Source of the DNA: Stachybotrys elegans | Taxonomy: Eukaryota; Ascomycota; Sordariomycetes; Hypocreales; Stachybotryaceae | Direction: 5' to 3' | DNA: 64,000 bases | Assembly: GCA_020746835.1 (NCBI GenBank) | Contig: JAGPNK010000012.1 | Coordinates: 1,426,001 to 1,490,000 of the forward strand | In this document: in pieces, positions 23,210 to 36,783 of the stretch | Position numbering within the stretch: position 1 is the stretch's first letter | Layout of the letters: each line of letters opens with the position of its first letter | The notes under the pieces: generated by a model | Seen by the model: only the letters and a program-made list of their open reading frames with translations | The model's database searches: none | What the model was told of the DNA's origin: nothing | Program-made: the position numbers and the translations under genes

Positions 23210-25030
23210 TTATAAAAACTATAGTTATAAATATAATTATAAATAAACTAATAGTAATATAATTAATAAAATAAAAGGTTTTCTATTTATAAATTAAAAA
23301 TATATTAAGTATTATTTAAACCATTTTAAAATACTTAGTATTATATTATAAAAAAGCCTTTTATTTCTCTTTACTAAAGTAATATATTAGTTTATTAAAG
23401 TCTATTTCTAAGGGTTATTTTTAGTTTAGCTTTAGCTTTTATTAGTAAAAGTATAACTATTTAATTTCTTTAAAAAAGAATTCTTTTTTTTATTTTTTAT
23501 TCTTTAATAATTTAAATTAGAATAATTTAATAAATATTTAAAAGGCTTAAATATTAAATTCTATTACTATTAGTAATACTATTTATTAAACCCCTTTTAA
23601 AATAAATAGATTTATTTATATTTAGTTATATATAGCCTTAAACCCCCTTAAGTATAGAGTAAAACTACTTAAAAGAGAAGGGGTATTAGTAAAGTCTTCC
23701 CTTTAGTTATACTAAGATTAAATAGGTTATATAAATGCCTAATTGTCTATTATATAGTAGGTCTAACCCTTCTATAAATACACTTAATTATTTACATTAT
23801 ATATCCCTTAGCTATTATATAAATCTTTATAATCTTTGCTTATTTAACCCTAGTTAGAGATTACATTAAGGCTTTAACTATATACTATAGGGGCTATAGT
23901 TATAAATACAGTTATAAATAGGCCAATAGTAGTATAGTTAATAAGGCAAAAGTAATAGGGTCTTTTATCTAGAGGTTAAGAATATATTAAACATTATTTA
24001 GGCCTTATAAAGACACAGCTTAAAACAATTGTTTAGTGGCCTTCTATTCTTCTCTAGCCAGAATATATTAGTTAATTATAAAGGATAGATAGGCTCTAAA
24101 ATATAGGTTAGGCTATTATATTTTTATAGCCTTTATGTATTTAGCTAGTCTATTAGCCTTTTTTTTTTCTCTTTAGTTCTAGAGGGGGTTTAGGTTTAGA
24201 CTTTTAAACTATTATTTAAAGGGTTTAAAAGCTTTAGTCTATTAATATAGACTGTTAGTAATACTATTTCTTAAAGGTCTTTTAAAATAAATAGACTTAC
24301 TTAAGCAGCCTAATTATTTATAGCCTTAGGTAATATAGGTTATTTTTAAAGACTTAAAATATCTCTAGTATTTTAGCTTTTACTTAAATCTATAGTAAGT
24401 TACTATATATAGTATTAATAAATATTAAATCTAGTAGTAGTAGTATATATAAAAAGAAAAGAAAAAGAGAGATAATAAAGAGAGTAAAGGCTTTTTTATA
24501 TATATTTCTTAAACTCTATTCTAGGGCTAGGCTTTATATAATTATATATTTCTAGTCTAATATAGCTATAGTACTATCTATAGCTATAACTATTATATAC
24601 TTCTTTATTAGTATATTAAGGGCGGTTTAGCTACTATAGATAGACTTTATTTAATATATAAATAAGTCTATATAGTTTAAGGACTTCTACTAGAATTATA
24701 ATAGTATTTTAATTTTAGTATATTGCTTTTATACCTTTAGCTAGCTTTATTAAAACATAGGCTAATAAATAGTATATATATATATTGAGTTTACTAACTA
24801 TAAGTCCCCCTGACTATATATACTTTTACTGCCACTATTACTACTATAGCCCTTTTACTATTCTCTAGCTCTAGCTAATAGAAGATATTAATTATATACT
24901 ATAGTTTAATAATCTCTTTATTATTTAATACTATTCTTTAGTTTTATAAATAGTAAGACTACTATTATTTATATATACTATTATTCTTTTTTTTATACTA
25001 AATATACCTACTATATTATAGCCTTAAACT
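23210..25030 (-). repeat. R1 element, inverted copy 2 plus a partial inverted copy
   Basis: A full inverted R1 spans about 23640-25030. A partial inverted R1 (about 23210-23640) abuts copy 1 head to head, creating a large palindrome centred near 23207 with arms of roughly 430 bp. The arms match segments at about 22.77-23.20 kb read in reverse complement. Confidence 0.6.
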
Positions 25031-25059
25031 ATTTAATAGAAAGATTTAACTTAAAAATA

Positions 25060-26335
25060 CCTTTAGTATTTTAATTATAATATAGTAAGTATATTTAGTA
25101 TAGAAAAAAGAATAATAATATATATAAATAATAATAGCCTTATTACTTATAAAACTAAAGAATAATATTAAATAATAAAAAGATTATTAAACTATAGTAT
25201 ATAATTAATATTTTCTATTAGCTAAAGTTAGAAAATAATAAAAGAGCTATAATAGTAATAGTAATAGTAAAAGTATATATAATTAGGGGGACCTATAGTT
25301 AGTAGACTAGTCTTTTAATATATATATATACTATTTATTAGTTTATTTATCTAGCCTTTATATATATTTTAATAAGGCTGGCTTTAAAAGTATTATTATA
25401 TATACTAAGAGTAATATATTAAGGTTAAAATATTATTATAATTCTAGTAAAAGTCCTTAGATAATAAAGAAGCTAACTTATTATATAATAGCTATAGTTA
25501 TAAATAGTACTATAGCTATATTAGGCTAGGAATATATAATTTAGTATATAAAGTCTAGCCCTAAAATAGAGTTTAAAAGATATATATAAAAAGGCCTTTA
25601 CTCTTTCTATTATATATCTCTCTTTTCTTTTCTTTCTATTTATATATTATTAGATTTACTCTCTATTAATAATAAACTTATAATAAACTAATTAAATAAC
25701 TAAAATACTAAAGGTATTTCTAAGCTAAATCCCCTTACTAAATAGCCTATTAAAGCTATATATAGCTAGATATAAATAAGTCTATCTATTTTAAAAGGCT
25801 TTTTTTAATCTATTAAGGAATAGTATTACTAATAGTTTATATTAATAAACTATACTCTTTAAGTCTTTTAAAAAGCTTCTAGATTATTTTAATTTAAATT
25901 ATTAAAAAATAAAAGATAAAAAAAGAGAATCCTTTTTAAAAATAACTAGATATCTCTAGTTTAGAAAATAGCTAGATATTAAAGCTAGACTAGAAATAAC
26001 CCTTAAAGATAGGCCTTAATAGACTATTTATTATACTGTTTAGTAAAGGGATTTAAGTATTTTAAAAAGGCCTAAATAATATTTAATATATTCTTAATCT
26101 ATAGATAGAAAACCCTTATTAATTATATTACTATTAGTTTATTTATAACTATATTTATAACTATAGTTTTTATAGTATATAGTTAAAGCCTTAATATAAT
26201 TTAATATAGATAATTAAGTATATTATATAATAGACAATTAGGTATTTATATAATCTATTTAATTTTAGTATAACTAAAGAGAGAGACTTTATTAATACTC
26301 TTTTCTCCTTAAGTAGTTTTACTATATACTTAGGG
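25060..26335 (+). repeat. R1 element, copy 3
   Basis: Same left end (AATATAGTAAGTATATTTAG) and right end (AAGTAGTTTTACTATATACT) as copy 1, and the same internal TATATATAAAAAGGCC string. Heavily AT-shifted. Confidence 0.6.
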
Positions 26336-26569
26336 ATTAGTATTTTAATTATTTAGTTAGTTTATTATAAGTTTATTATTAATAAAAAGTAAATTTAATA
26401 GTATATAAATAAAAAGAAAAAGAAAAAAGAAATAATAAAGAAAGTAAAGGCTTTTTTATATATATTTCTTAAACTTTATTTTAAAGCTAGACTTTATATA
26501 ATTATATATTTCTAGTTTAATATAATTATAATACTATTTATAGCTATAGCTATTATATATAAGCCTATA

Positions 26570-27835
26570 TAGTTTAATATAATAGGTATATTTAGTATAA
26601 AAAAGAATAATAGTATATATAAATAATAATAGCCTTACTATTTATAGAACTAAAGAATAGTATTAAATAATAAAAGGATTATTAAATAATATTTTCTATT
26701 AGCTAGAGCTAGAGAATAATAAGGGGGCTATAATAGTAAGAATAATAGTAAGTATAAGTATATATAATTAAAGGGACTTATAGTTAGTAAACTTAATATA
26801 TATATATACTATTTATTAGTATATATTTTAATAAGGCTAGTTTTAAAAGTATAAAAGTAATATACTAAGGTTAGAATATTATATATATTATAATTCTAAT
26901 AGAAGTTCTTAAATAATAAAGAAATATATAATAACTATAACTATAAATAGTATTATAGCTATATTAAACTAGGAATATATAATTTAGTATATAAACCTTA
27001 GTTTTAAAATAGAGTTTAAAAGATATATATAAAAAGGCTTTTACTCTTTTTATTATTTCTTTCTTTTTTCTCCTTTTATTTATATACTATTAGATTTACT
27101 CTTTATTAGTAATAAATAAATTAATTAAATAACTAAAATACTAAGGGTATTTCTAAACTAAATCCCTTTACTAAATAGCCTAAAGCTATATATAGCTAGA
27201 TATAAATAAGTCTATTTATTTTAAAAGGCCTTTAAGAAATAGTATTACTAATAGTTTATATTATATAATAAACTATACTCTTTAAGCTTTTTAAAAGGCT
27301 TTTAAATTATTTTAATTTAAATTATTAAAAAATAAAGAGTAAGAAATAAAAATCCTTTTTAAAAATAATTAAATATCTCTAGTCTAGAAAATAGCTAGGT
27401 ATTAAAGTTAAATATTTAATAAAGAGATTTAAGTATTTTAAACTATATAAAGCCTAGATAATATTTAATATATTTTTAATCTATAAATAGAAAACCTTTA
27501 TTAATTATATTACTATTAGTTTATTTATAATTATATTTATAACTATAGTTTTTATAACTATAAAAGAGATATCTTTTATATAGTTAAAGCCTTAATATAA
27601 TAAGGAAAAGAGTATATAATATAGAGTATAAATAATAAAAAGTAAATAAATAGTAAAGATAGTATTTAATACTTTAATAAAAAGTCTTAATATAGTTTAA
27701 TATAAATAATTAAATATATTATATAGTAGGCAATTAGATATTTATATAATCTATTTAACTTTAATATAATTAAAAAGAGAATTTTATTAATATTTCTTTC
27801 TTTTTAAATAGTTTTACTTTATACTTAAAAAGATA
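26570..27835 (+). repeat. R1 element, copy 4, with a small insertion
   Basis: Same ends and length as the other R1 copies. A piece of the R4 tail (about 27600-27700) interrupts it near its right end, so R4-derived sequence arrived after this R1 copy. Confidence 0.55.
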
Positions 27836-28349
27836 AGTCTATATAAATTAAAAACTTTTATTAGAATTATAATATATATAGTATTTTAATTTTAATATAT
27901 TACTTTTATACCTTTAATTAACTTTATTAAAATATAAACTAATAAATTCTCTTTACTATTTATAACTATATTAGTTATTAAAGTACTAAGTATTATCTTT
28001 ACTATTTATTTACTTTTTACTATTTATATTCTATACTATATACTCTTTTTTTATTATATAATTTTTAATATAATTAAATATAAAGTTATAGTTTAATTAT
28101 TATAATAAAATTAATAAACTTTAAAAATATATTTAATTAATAAAAGAATATAAAAATAAAAATAGAATTTAAAAATATTAATAGACTTTAAATTTATAAC
28201 TTTATTAATTAAAGTATAGTTTTTTATATATAACTATTTACTATATTATAATATTCTTTTCCTTATTATAATTCCTTTATTATTTAATATTATTCTTTAG
28301 TTTTATATATAATAAAACTATTATTATTTATATATACTATTATTTCTTT

Positions 28350-30010
28350 TAAATATAAAGTTTAAAAGACTTATACTATTTTTTATTATTATTTTTTCTA
28401 GTTTACTTTAGATTTATTTCTATATACTATTACTAATTAAATAAATTCTCTATATTATATAATATATATATTTAGTACTTTTTTAATACTTTAATTAATA
28501 ACTTTATTTAAAGTTAATACTTAGTTTTTTCTATAGTTTCTTTATATTATATATTTCTTTATAATTATATAGCTTTTATATATAACTATAGCTTTTAATA
28601 TATTATTTTTCTTTATAATATTATATTATAAAGATATTAAAAATATAATTTTAAAATAATAAAAGTAATTAATTTAATAATTAAAGTAAAAAACTAATTA
28701 AAAATCTATTTAAATAAACTAAATTAATTATTTTAAAGCTTTATATATAGCTATTTATAATTATTAATATAGTTAGTTTTTCTCTTTTAAATATAAAGTT
28801 TAAAAGGCTTATACTATTTTCTTTACTATTTTTTTTAGTTTATTTTAAACTTATTTTTATATACTATTACTAATTAAATAAGTTCTTTATATTATATAAC
28901 TAGTATTTAACTTTCTCTATAGCTTCTTTATATTATATACTTTTTTATAGCTTCCTTTATAATTATATAGTTTTATATATAACTATAGCTTTTAATATAT
29001 TATTTATACTTTAAATTACTATAGTTTATTTTATATTATAAAGATATTAAATATATAATTTTATAAAAAGATAGTAAAAGTAATTAATTTAATAATTAAA
29101 GTAAAAAACTAATTAAAAACCTATATTAAAAAACTAAACTAACTCTTTTAAAGTAATTCTAACTATTTCTTTCTAGCTTTATATATAGCTATTTATAGTT
29201 ATTAATATAATTAGTTTTTATTATTAGTTTTTTATATAATTTAAAGTTTTTTTCTTTATTTTTTTTTCTAAACTTTAATTATAATTCTTTATTAAACTTA
29301 CTATATATTAAAAATATATAAAAGTTATTCTATTACTATTAGTAATATTATTATTAAATAACTTAAAGAAGATTTTTTAAAATAACTTACTTTATAAATA
29401 ATTAATAAAAAGAGTAAAGGCCTTTTATATAAGTAACTATAGTAACTATAATTACTTATATAGTTATAAACTAAAAGCAAAATAAACTTTTCTTTATTAA
29501 TAGTTTAAAATAATATTATAGGCTTTTTTAATTTAATTAAAGCTTTTTATTAATATTATAACTTTATAATTATAGTTAGTAATGCTTTTTATTTAAGTAT
29601 AAATTATAGTTATAATTATAATAAAGCTTTTATAATATAATTTTATTTAATTAGTTAGTATTTATTTAATAAGCTAATTAAAGCTTTTTAACTAAGTATT
29701 AATTTTACTTTAACTCTCTATATATATATATAAAGCTAGCTTAATATTCTATTATATTATATATTTATATATAAACTTAATATAACTTATAATAGTACTT
29801 ATTACTATTTATAGCTTAGTTATTTAATTAGTTAATTACTTTATATAAATAACTTAATAATAGCTTTATTTTTTCTTTTTTTACTATTTATAATTATATT
29901 AATTATTAAAGTATTAAATACTATCTTTACTATTTATTTACTTTTTACTATTTATACTTTATACTATATACTCTTTTTTTTATTATACTTTATATTATAT
30001 ACTTTTTTTT
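28350..30010 (+). repeat. R4 element(s), forward copies
   Basis: A second degraded family starts TTTAAATATAAAGTTTAAAA and ends in a tail with ATTTATTTACTTTTTACTAT and TATACTCTTTT. One near-complete copy is at about 28785-30010, and a partial one precedes it at about 28350. The same order of landmarks occurs in reverse at 31020-32345 and forward at 40985-42010. Confidence 0.55.
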
Positions 30011-31019
30011 ATTATAAAATAGTAAATAAAAATAAATAGTTAATATTAAGCTTTAATATAATTAAAAGAAAAATAATAAGTAATAAAGTAATATTTAAAA
30101 CTATATTATTAAAGTATTAAATATATAATATAATAAAACTTTTAAGTTATTAATTTAATAAATAGAGCACTTAACCTAGATTATTTAAAATAATATACTT
30201 AACCCTAATAAAGTCTAGCTATACCTAATTAAATTAGAGTAGTTTTATACCCCTAGATAATATATAATAAAGTATTATATTATAGAACTAATAAGAGATT
30301 TACTATTAGATTATATAGTATATTAAATAACTATTATATCTATTAGTTATATAATATTTTATATAATCTTTAGTATAAAAAGAGATAGAATTATAACTTA
30401 GCTATTATAATAAAACTAGTAGGCTCTAAGAATAGTATTAATTAATAAAAGAATAAGAAAGGAATAGTAATTAAAAGTACTAATAGAATTTAAATCTATA
30501 ATTTTATTAATAAAAGTATAGTCTTTTATATATAACTACTTACTATACTATAGTATTTTAAATTTATAATATATTTAGTTTATTAATTAAAATAATAAGG
30601 TTTATAATGTAATAAATAAAATAATAAATATAAAACTAAGTTTAAATTAATAAACTTTATAATATATAAATATAAAATAGTAAGCTTATTAAAATATAAA
30701 AGTAAAATATATAAAATAAAGTATTACTTAGTATTATATTAATAAAAATACTAAATAATTAAATTATTTATTTTAATTTAAATATAGTTTAGTTAATTTA
30801 TTTTATACTTTAAAAAACCTATTTATTTATTAATTTAATAATTCTAAAGAACTTTAATATATATTATTTAAATATTTTAATTATTAAATATCTCTTTACT
30901 ATTTATAACTACATTAATTATTAAAATCCTAAGTATTATCTTTACTATTTATTTATTTTTTATTACTTATACTTTATATTATATACTTTTTTATTATTAT
31001 TACTAAATATTTAATTTTA

Positions 31020-32345
31020 TAAAGCCTTAATAATATAATAAAAAAAGAGTATATAATATAAAGTATAAATAATAAAAAGTAAATAAATAGTAAAGATACT
31101 ATTTAATATTTTAATAATTAATATAGTTATAAATAGTAAAAAAGAATAATAATAAGGCTATTATTAAACTATTTATATAGAGTAACTAACTAATTAAGTA
31201 ACTAAACTATAGATAGCTATAAATATATAAAGAGTTAGAGTAAAGTTAAACTAAATAGAAGGCTCTAACTAATAGTGCCTAGCTAGGAAGCTTTAGTTAA
31301 CTTATTAAATAAATATAATACTATAGAAGTTTTATTATAATTTATATTTAAATAGAAAGCACTATAATACTAATAGAAAGCTTTAACTAAGCTAGAAAAG
31401 CCATTACTTTAAACTACTAATAAAGAAAAACTTATTCTATTTCTAGTTTATAGCTATATAAAGCCCTTAAGCCCCTAGTTTAAAAGAGAAAAATTCCTTA
31501 TTTATATTACTTAAACCTAGTTTATTATTATAGAATTAAATAGTAATATAAATATAGCTATATAAATAGCTATAGTAGCTATAACTACTACTATAGAAAG
31601 GCCCCTGCTTTCTTTACTAGTTATTTATAAAATAAATCATTCTAAGGGATTTTTTTTAAATTATTAATATAATTAGTTAATAAACTCTTAAGCTATAGCT
31701 ATAGTCTTACTTATTTAATAATAGTATTATTAATAGTAATAGAATAACTTTTATATATCTTTAATATATAGTGATTTTAATAAGGAATTATAGTTAAAGC
31801 CTAGAAAAAAGAGTAAAGAAAAGGGCTTTAGGCTATATAAAAGGCTAATAATAAAGGCTAGCTATATTAATAACTATAAATAGCTATATATAGAGCTATA
31901 GAAATATATAACTTACTTTAGAAACTAGAGATAGTTAGAGTTACTTTAAGAGAGTTAGCTTGGTTTTTTAATATAGGTTTTTAATTAGTTTTTTACTTTA
32001 GTTATTAAATTAATTACTTTTACTATTTTAAAATTATATACTTAATGTCTCTATAATATAATATTATAGAGAGAATAGACTATAATAGCTAAAGTACTTA
32101 GAGAGTCAGTCTATATATATATATAATACATTAAAAGCTATAGTTATATATAGAAGCTATATAGTTATAAAGGAAACTATAAAGAAGTATATAATGTAAA
32201 GGAGCTATAGGGAAAGCTAGGCAGTACTATATAGTGTAGGGAACCTACTTAGTTAGTAACGGTATATAGAAATGGGTCTAGAGTAAGCTAGAAAAAACAG
32301 TGAAAAAAAACCAATATAAGCCTTTTAAACCTTATACTCAGGAGG
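31020..32345 (-). repeat. R4 element, inverted copy, least mutated
   Basis: An inverted R4 of about 1.3 kb adjoins the gene island. Its outer end (about 32220-32345) keeps more G and C than the other copies (for example GTAACGGTATATAGAAATGG and CAGGAGGGGCC), so it may be younger or shielded near the genes. Confidence 0.55.
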
Positions 32346-32479
32346 GGCCTTAATAGTATAAAGGGACTATAATATAATTTTATAGAATTTTATATATTAA
32401 AACAGGACTAGTATATACCTACTAGCCTGGCTTTTAAATTCTTAACTATTAGATAAAGATCTAGTAGAGGCAGTTCTTA

Positions 32480-34434
32480 TTAAGCCGTACACGCGAACCG
32501 GCCACTACCCGCGGTCATCGGCGCCGTCGTTATATAGGCGATATTCTGCAGCGGCGCGACCACGTAGTGGTAGACAGCGTCGCGAAACTCCTTGTCGTCA
32601 AGGGACTCAAGGTCACACTGCAAGTCACACTTGATGCAGTGCTCAACGGCATTTCTATATGCCGGGCCGCCAGAGAATCCTATACGCTCCAGAACGCTTA
32701 AGGTACGTTTGAAGCCCTTATCCGACCGTATATTAAGCAGCACCTGAGCCGGGATTTGTGAATATTTATGATTCACATCGTCCCAGAAGTCGTGGATTGG
32801 CTTCCATAACATAATCTCCATCAATAGCACACCCAAAGCGTGCAGAGACGGGTTTCCGTCGTAGTTGTCAGAATCATCCCTAGAGATATCAGAGGCCACT
32901 GAAATATTATCTGCGAGTGTCTGGGTCACAAAGATCTGGTCATATTGTACCTTTCCATGCCTTTGGATAAAGTAGAGGTCTTTAGAGGTGAGTTTGAAAG
33001 GCATCCAAGGCGTGCCGTGTAAGTTGAGTATGCTGGCGGCCACGACTGCTGCTATACAGTGTCTCCGAGATAGGAGAGGGGGTTTAAGCTTTCGTTCTAG
33101 GAGCCCCCTGAGCGACACTGCTAAGAAAGTGTCGTTATCATCGGCAGAATTCAAGTAGTAGACTCCGAATCTGCGTGAGGTATTCGCTAAACCGTCCGTG
33201 ATGTAGCCATAGAATGCTCTAGGCGTTTGGCTTTGTGGTTTCTTGCCGAAGGAATCGCAAAGGTTGGAAAGCTGGCGAGGTTCCTCAGAAACATAATCAG
33301 GCCGAATCAAAGCCCCTTTCCCCTGGTCGCCGACCTTCAGGGTGAGAGTTTGGAGGGGATAGGCGCGCTGCGTGCGAGCTTGGATGAGAGTTGCCGACGG
33401 GGATAGTATATTCGATACAAAGGGCAGATCGTCCATAAATCTGACTCCTTGAGACTTTTTTGCCTTTATGGTCTTTGGAGTCGGACAGGCGGGAACGGAC
33501 TGTGGCTGCGGCTGGGTCGTCTTTGACGGCCAGTCGGCTATCCGAAGAAGCACTTCATCCCAGGCCCAGGTACTACGACCTTTGCCTTTCGAATCTTGAG
33601 GTTCATTGGCAAAGACTAGATGGAAATCCAGTTTTCTGACGACGCTTTCCACGTCTTGGCCTTTAATTACGAGCGGAGCAGGGAGCCCCAGGTTAATGGC
33701 GTGTGATGGCGCACAGCTGCAAGCTAGACTCAGTCGTAGAGCGTTGTATATGCTCCATGATACGGCTTGCAGGAGGCTGAATAGCGAGCTTTTGGAAGTC
33801 TGCGTCCGGAAAGTTTCGTTGCGGAGGTTTCCTTGCAGGAGTGTCTCGAGTTTCCTGTTTGTATCTGCTATCTTAGCGACGGCATCTTCGTGTTGTGTGA
33901 CAGTCAACGCGATGGCGACGAATTTGAGCACCTCGCGCTTCCCAACCGTGCTCTCATCCTTTTGGACCTGCTTCGGGGTTAGCAACCTCACTAAAATGGA
34001 CATTGAAAAGGGCCACGTCTATAATTCTTGGGATATCATGAACTCGCCTCCATGTCTGACCCGAGGTCCAGCTTTATTCTCAGTTCTTGTAAAGCCTCCA
34101 TCAAGTCCTTTACGAGATCTCTAAAATCTCCCGCGGTGTAGTTAAGCCGCCGGTCGACCTCTAGTCTTATCTTGTCGTCCTGCCAAAGCGGCCCAAAAGG
34201 CTCCGCCAGTAGTGGTTTGATGCCATCCGCAGGTACGATCCCTCCTAGGAGTGTTTCGCAGGTGTTTTCGAGGATTCTCTGCTCGGTTCTGAGGGACCGG
34301 GCCAACGCGTGCATCACCTTTGCACGCCGCCGTAACACGTGGACGGTGTGGATGACGCGCTCATAGTGCTCGACGGCGGAAATAATGAGTGGAATGGTTC
34401 CAAGGACCGCTCCGACAACCTCGAGCCCGGACAT
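32480..34434 (-). CDS. DUF7580-like fungal protein (pseudokinase-like C-terminus)
   Basis: Model on the minus strand: 34434-34044 and 33990-32480, 633 aa. The ATG at 34434 is preceded by CTCACC and starts MSGLEVVGAVLGTIPLIISA, the usual N-terminus of DUF7580 proteins (fungal, often in NLR and incompatibility settings). The first 130 residues are helical (LRRRAKVMHALARSLRTEQR, then KIRLEVDRRLNYTAGDFRDL). The C-terminal part resembles a degenerate kinase lobe with LYFIQRHGKVQYDQIFVTQT and SLHALGVLLMEIMLWKP; no catalytic HRD or DFG motif is seen. The 53-nt intron has a weak donor (GTTCAT), so its exact ends are uncertain. It is divergent from the C2H2 gene, with a 345-bp shared upstream region. 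Confidence 0.75.
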
Positions 34435-34779
34435 GGTGAGATGAGATGAGCGACAGTTTAGGCCGGAAGCGGGGTATCTCACACAAGCTCACAGCCTTGT
34501 TGAAATATGAGAAGGGATGCACTCAGCTGCTCACGTGAACCGCAAATTCGTTGTCTTACGGAGGGGCACTGCAACTCCTACGAGGCTCACAACCATGCAT
34601 GGTGGGCTCAATACGGGACGTGATTCGACCTGGACAGTGGACACGCCGATGTGCGGGCTGGCTGATGGCTGACCACTCTGTGTGACCCCGCTTCCGAAAC
34701 ACATAAGCCATCGCGAAATATAGCGCGCAGTGTCATATTTCAACGCACGGCTGCCTCTTGAGTAGCTCCCGGATTACAT
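34435..34779. promoter_or_regulatory. Bidirectional intergenic promoter region
   Basis: 345 bp separate the two divergent start codons, with normal base composition and no ORF that looks real. No clear TATA box. It presumably drives both genes; this is inference from layout only. Confidence 0.5.
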
Positions 34780-36783
34780 ATGGCGACAAGATCGATTGCG
34801 GGCCGAGTAGCACATTGTTTGGGCGGATTCAAAAGCATCTCTTCAAACTACCACAGTACCGAGCTCGAGGAGTCAAAGGAAACGGTCGTTACGGCTATCC
34901 AAGATGAGCTTGCGAGGTTCAAGTTGTGGTCTGGGAATATTGGTGCCCACCGCACGGGCAGAAGCTCCCTGGACCACCGGCTTCGGGACTCATCCCGGCT
35001 CCGAGAGCAAGTGGTGAGACTTCTGGACGAACTTGCCAAGTCACTAGATGAAGGTATGCTCACATGGCGCAAACATGAACAAAAGGCCTGAATCAGTCCA
35101 GTGAAGGAAATCTTGAGCGGCAACGCAACACCATGGGACGAGGAGACCACAGACACCAGCGAGATCGACGATGAGTTGAGGGAAATGCTCAAGGATGAGG
35201 AGTTTGAATTCGACTCAGAATTAGATCAGCTGTCCGTGGAAATCACCGATATTATCAGTTCTTTGCTGCGACTGTCCATATCATTAAGGAATCCAGCACC
35301 TCACGACCATTTCATGTCGACGGAATACGCAAAAGAAAAGTATTTCAGCGATTTCGACATCAGCCACGTAGAGGAGAAGTACAAAGATGCAAATCCAGAG
35401 TTGGTAAGGCGACTAGGGGCGGCGATATCCAGGAGGCGGCTGTACTTCAAGTACCGCGAGTCGCATCACGCAAAATTGTCACAAGGCCTCAATTTCGATG
35501 AAAGCCGCACCGAGGCAGGCGCAAATAGTACAGTTGCGTCGTCGGTTCCCCTAGGGATGAAGGACTCCGGGATATCGGCGCTATCCTTCGGTGAACTGGA
35601 CGAGGATGTCGGCTCGGAGATGGGAATCTCGCAGACATCATACGCCACGACAGCACCAGGCTCTGAGATGCTTCGAGTTCCGCCTCTCCCGAAACAACAT
35701 ATCAACGGACCTTTCGAATGCCCCTTTTGCTTCATGCTGATATCCGTGACTAACAGACGCCAGTGGAAGTAAGTATTTACATAACCAAGTCTGGTCCGGG
35801 GAAACAGATTGCTAACGGAGCTTGTCAGAAAACATGTTCTGGACGACCTGCGCCCTTATACGTGTCTATTCGAGAACTGTCTCACTGCCAGTAAAGATTA
35901 TGGAAGGCGCCATGAGTGGATGAGCCACGTCCTCCAAAACCACTGGAAGGTCTGGAGATGCCCAGCATCATGCGAAGCCTTGTGGTCTTCTGAATCCGGC
36001 CTGAAGCAACATTTGCAAAAAGCACACCCAGATATCGGAAGTTCAGGAGACCTGCATGCTATTATTGAGAGATGCGAGCGAAGGAGACGTTTAGACGAAA
36101 AGACCGACTGCCAATTATGTGGAGAGACTTTGGACTCGATCAAGCAGTACCAGCGACACGTGGGGAAGCACCAAGTCGACCTGGCGCTCTTTGCTCTCCC
36201 AAAGATTGGCGACGATGGAGACTCGGACCATGACGACATGGCGGACGATAATGAGGACGAAGTAGACGATGGCGAGGATGTGGATGAGGACGACGGCGAG
36301 ATATATACAGCTGAGCGTGAGGATGAGAACGAACTCCTTGACAACGAACAGGGTGCAGGAATTGGCGCTCCCCCGATTCCTAACCGGGAACCGACAAGCT
36401 CGAAGCCGGACCAAATGCCAGGCGGCGTCGCCTATGACACTAAATTCGCTGCGACCCTTGCCACTGGACTGACGGACGCGGGGTTTGACCCCAACCTCGT
36501 CATTGATGATCCGGTCTCTCGCAGTAGGGATTCACCTCCCGGCTCCAATGAGCTGAACGGCAGCCGACACGCATACATCGAGGATATCGATGAGACGTGG
36601 AAGGAATACGAGGTTGAGACTTGTGACGGGAAGTCGCCGGCAGAGCTACTGCCAGAGGCTCCGACGCCACCGCCAGAGGCTCCGATGCCACCAGCTGCCT
36701 CTGATGAGGATATTGTTAATATCTTTGACTTCCTTATAGCCACCGGCCAAACCCCGAATGCCTCTAATGTAAACCCTACCTAG
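34780..36783 (+). CDS. C2H2-type zinc-finger protein with acidic tail
   Basis: Three exons (34780-35053, 35102-35768, 35829-36783), 631 aa. Introns of 48 and 60 nt restore the frame; the second has GTAAGT, GCTAAC and CAG. The N-terminal half is helical and acidic. Zinc-finger-like units follow in order: FECPFCFML before the second intron, YTCLFENC with HEWMSHVLQNH, WRCPASCEAL with HLQKAH, and DCQLCGET with HVGKHQ, then LALFALP, typical of a large fungal family of finger proteins of unknown role. Next come a strongly acidic segment (DDNEDEVDDGEDVDEDDGE) and a Pro-rich repeat (EAPTPPPEAPMPPAA). It may bind nucleic acid. The stop lies about 50 bp before RIP block 2. Confidence 0.85.

Larger units (their letters stand above)
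21340..32440. repeat. RIP block 1: 11 kb of extremely AT-rich, nested degraded repeats
   Basis: The block consists almost entirely of A and T with islands such as GGCC, AGCTAG and CCCTTA. CpA and TpG (and CpG) are almost absent, while CpT, ApG, CpC and GpC survive; this is the footprint of RIP, which prefers CpA. Stops occur in every frame and no ORF of 60 codons remains. At least two repeat families recur in both orientations (R1, about 1.26 kb; R4, about 1.3 kb), some nested or inverted. No transposase or reverse transcriptase signature is readable. Edges are abrupt on the right (gene sequence starts near 32.45 kb) and gradual on the left. Confidence 0.9.

Noticed and set aside
21340..32440. 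AT-rich block as a centromere core
   Set aside because: Only 11 kb, interrupted soon after by an intact gene pair. Centromere identity cannot be judged from one window; RIP of transposon copies explains the composition.
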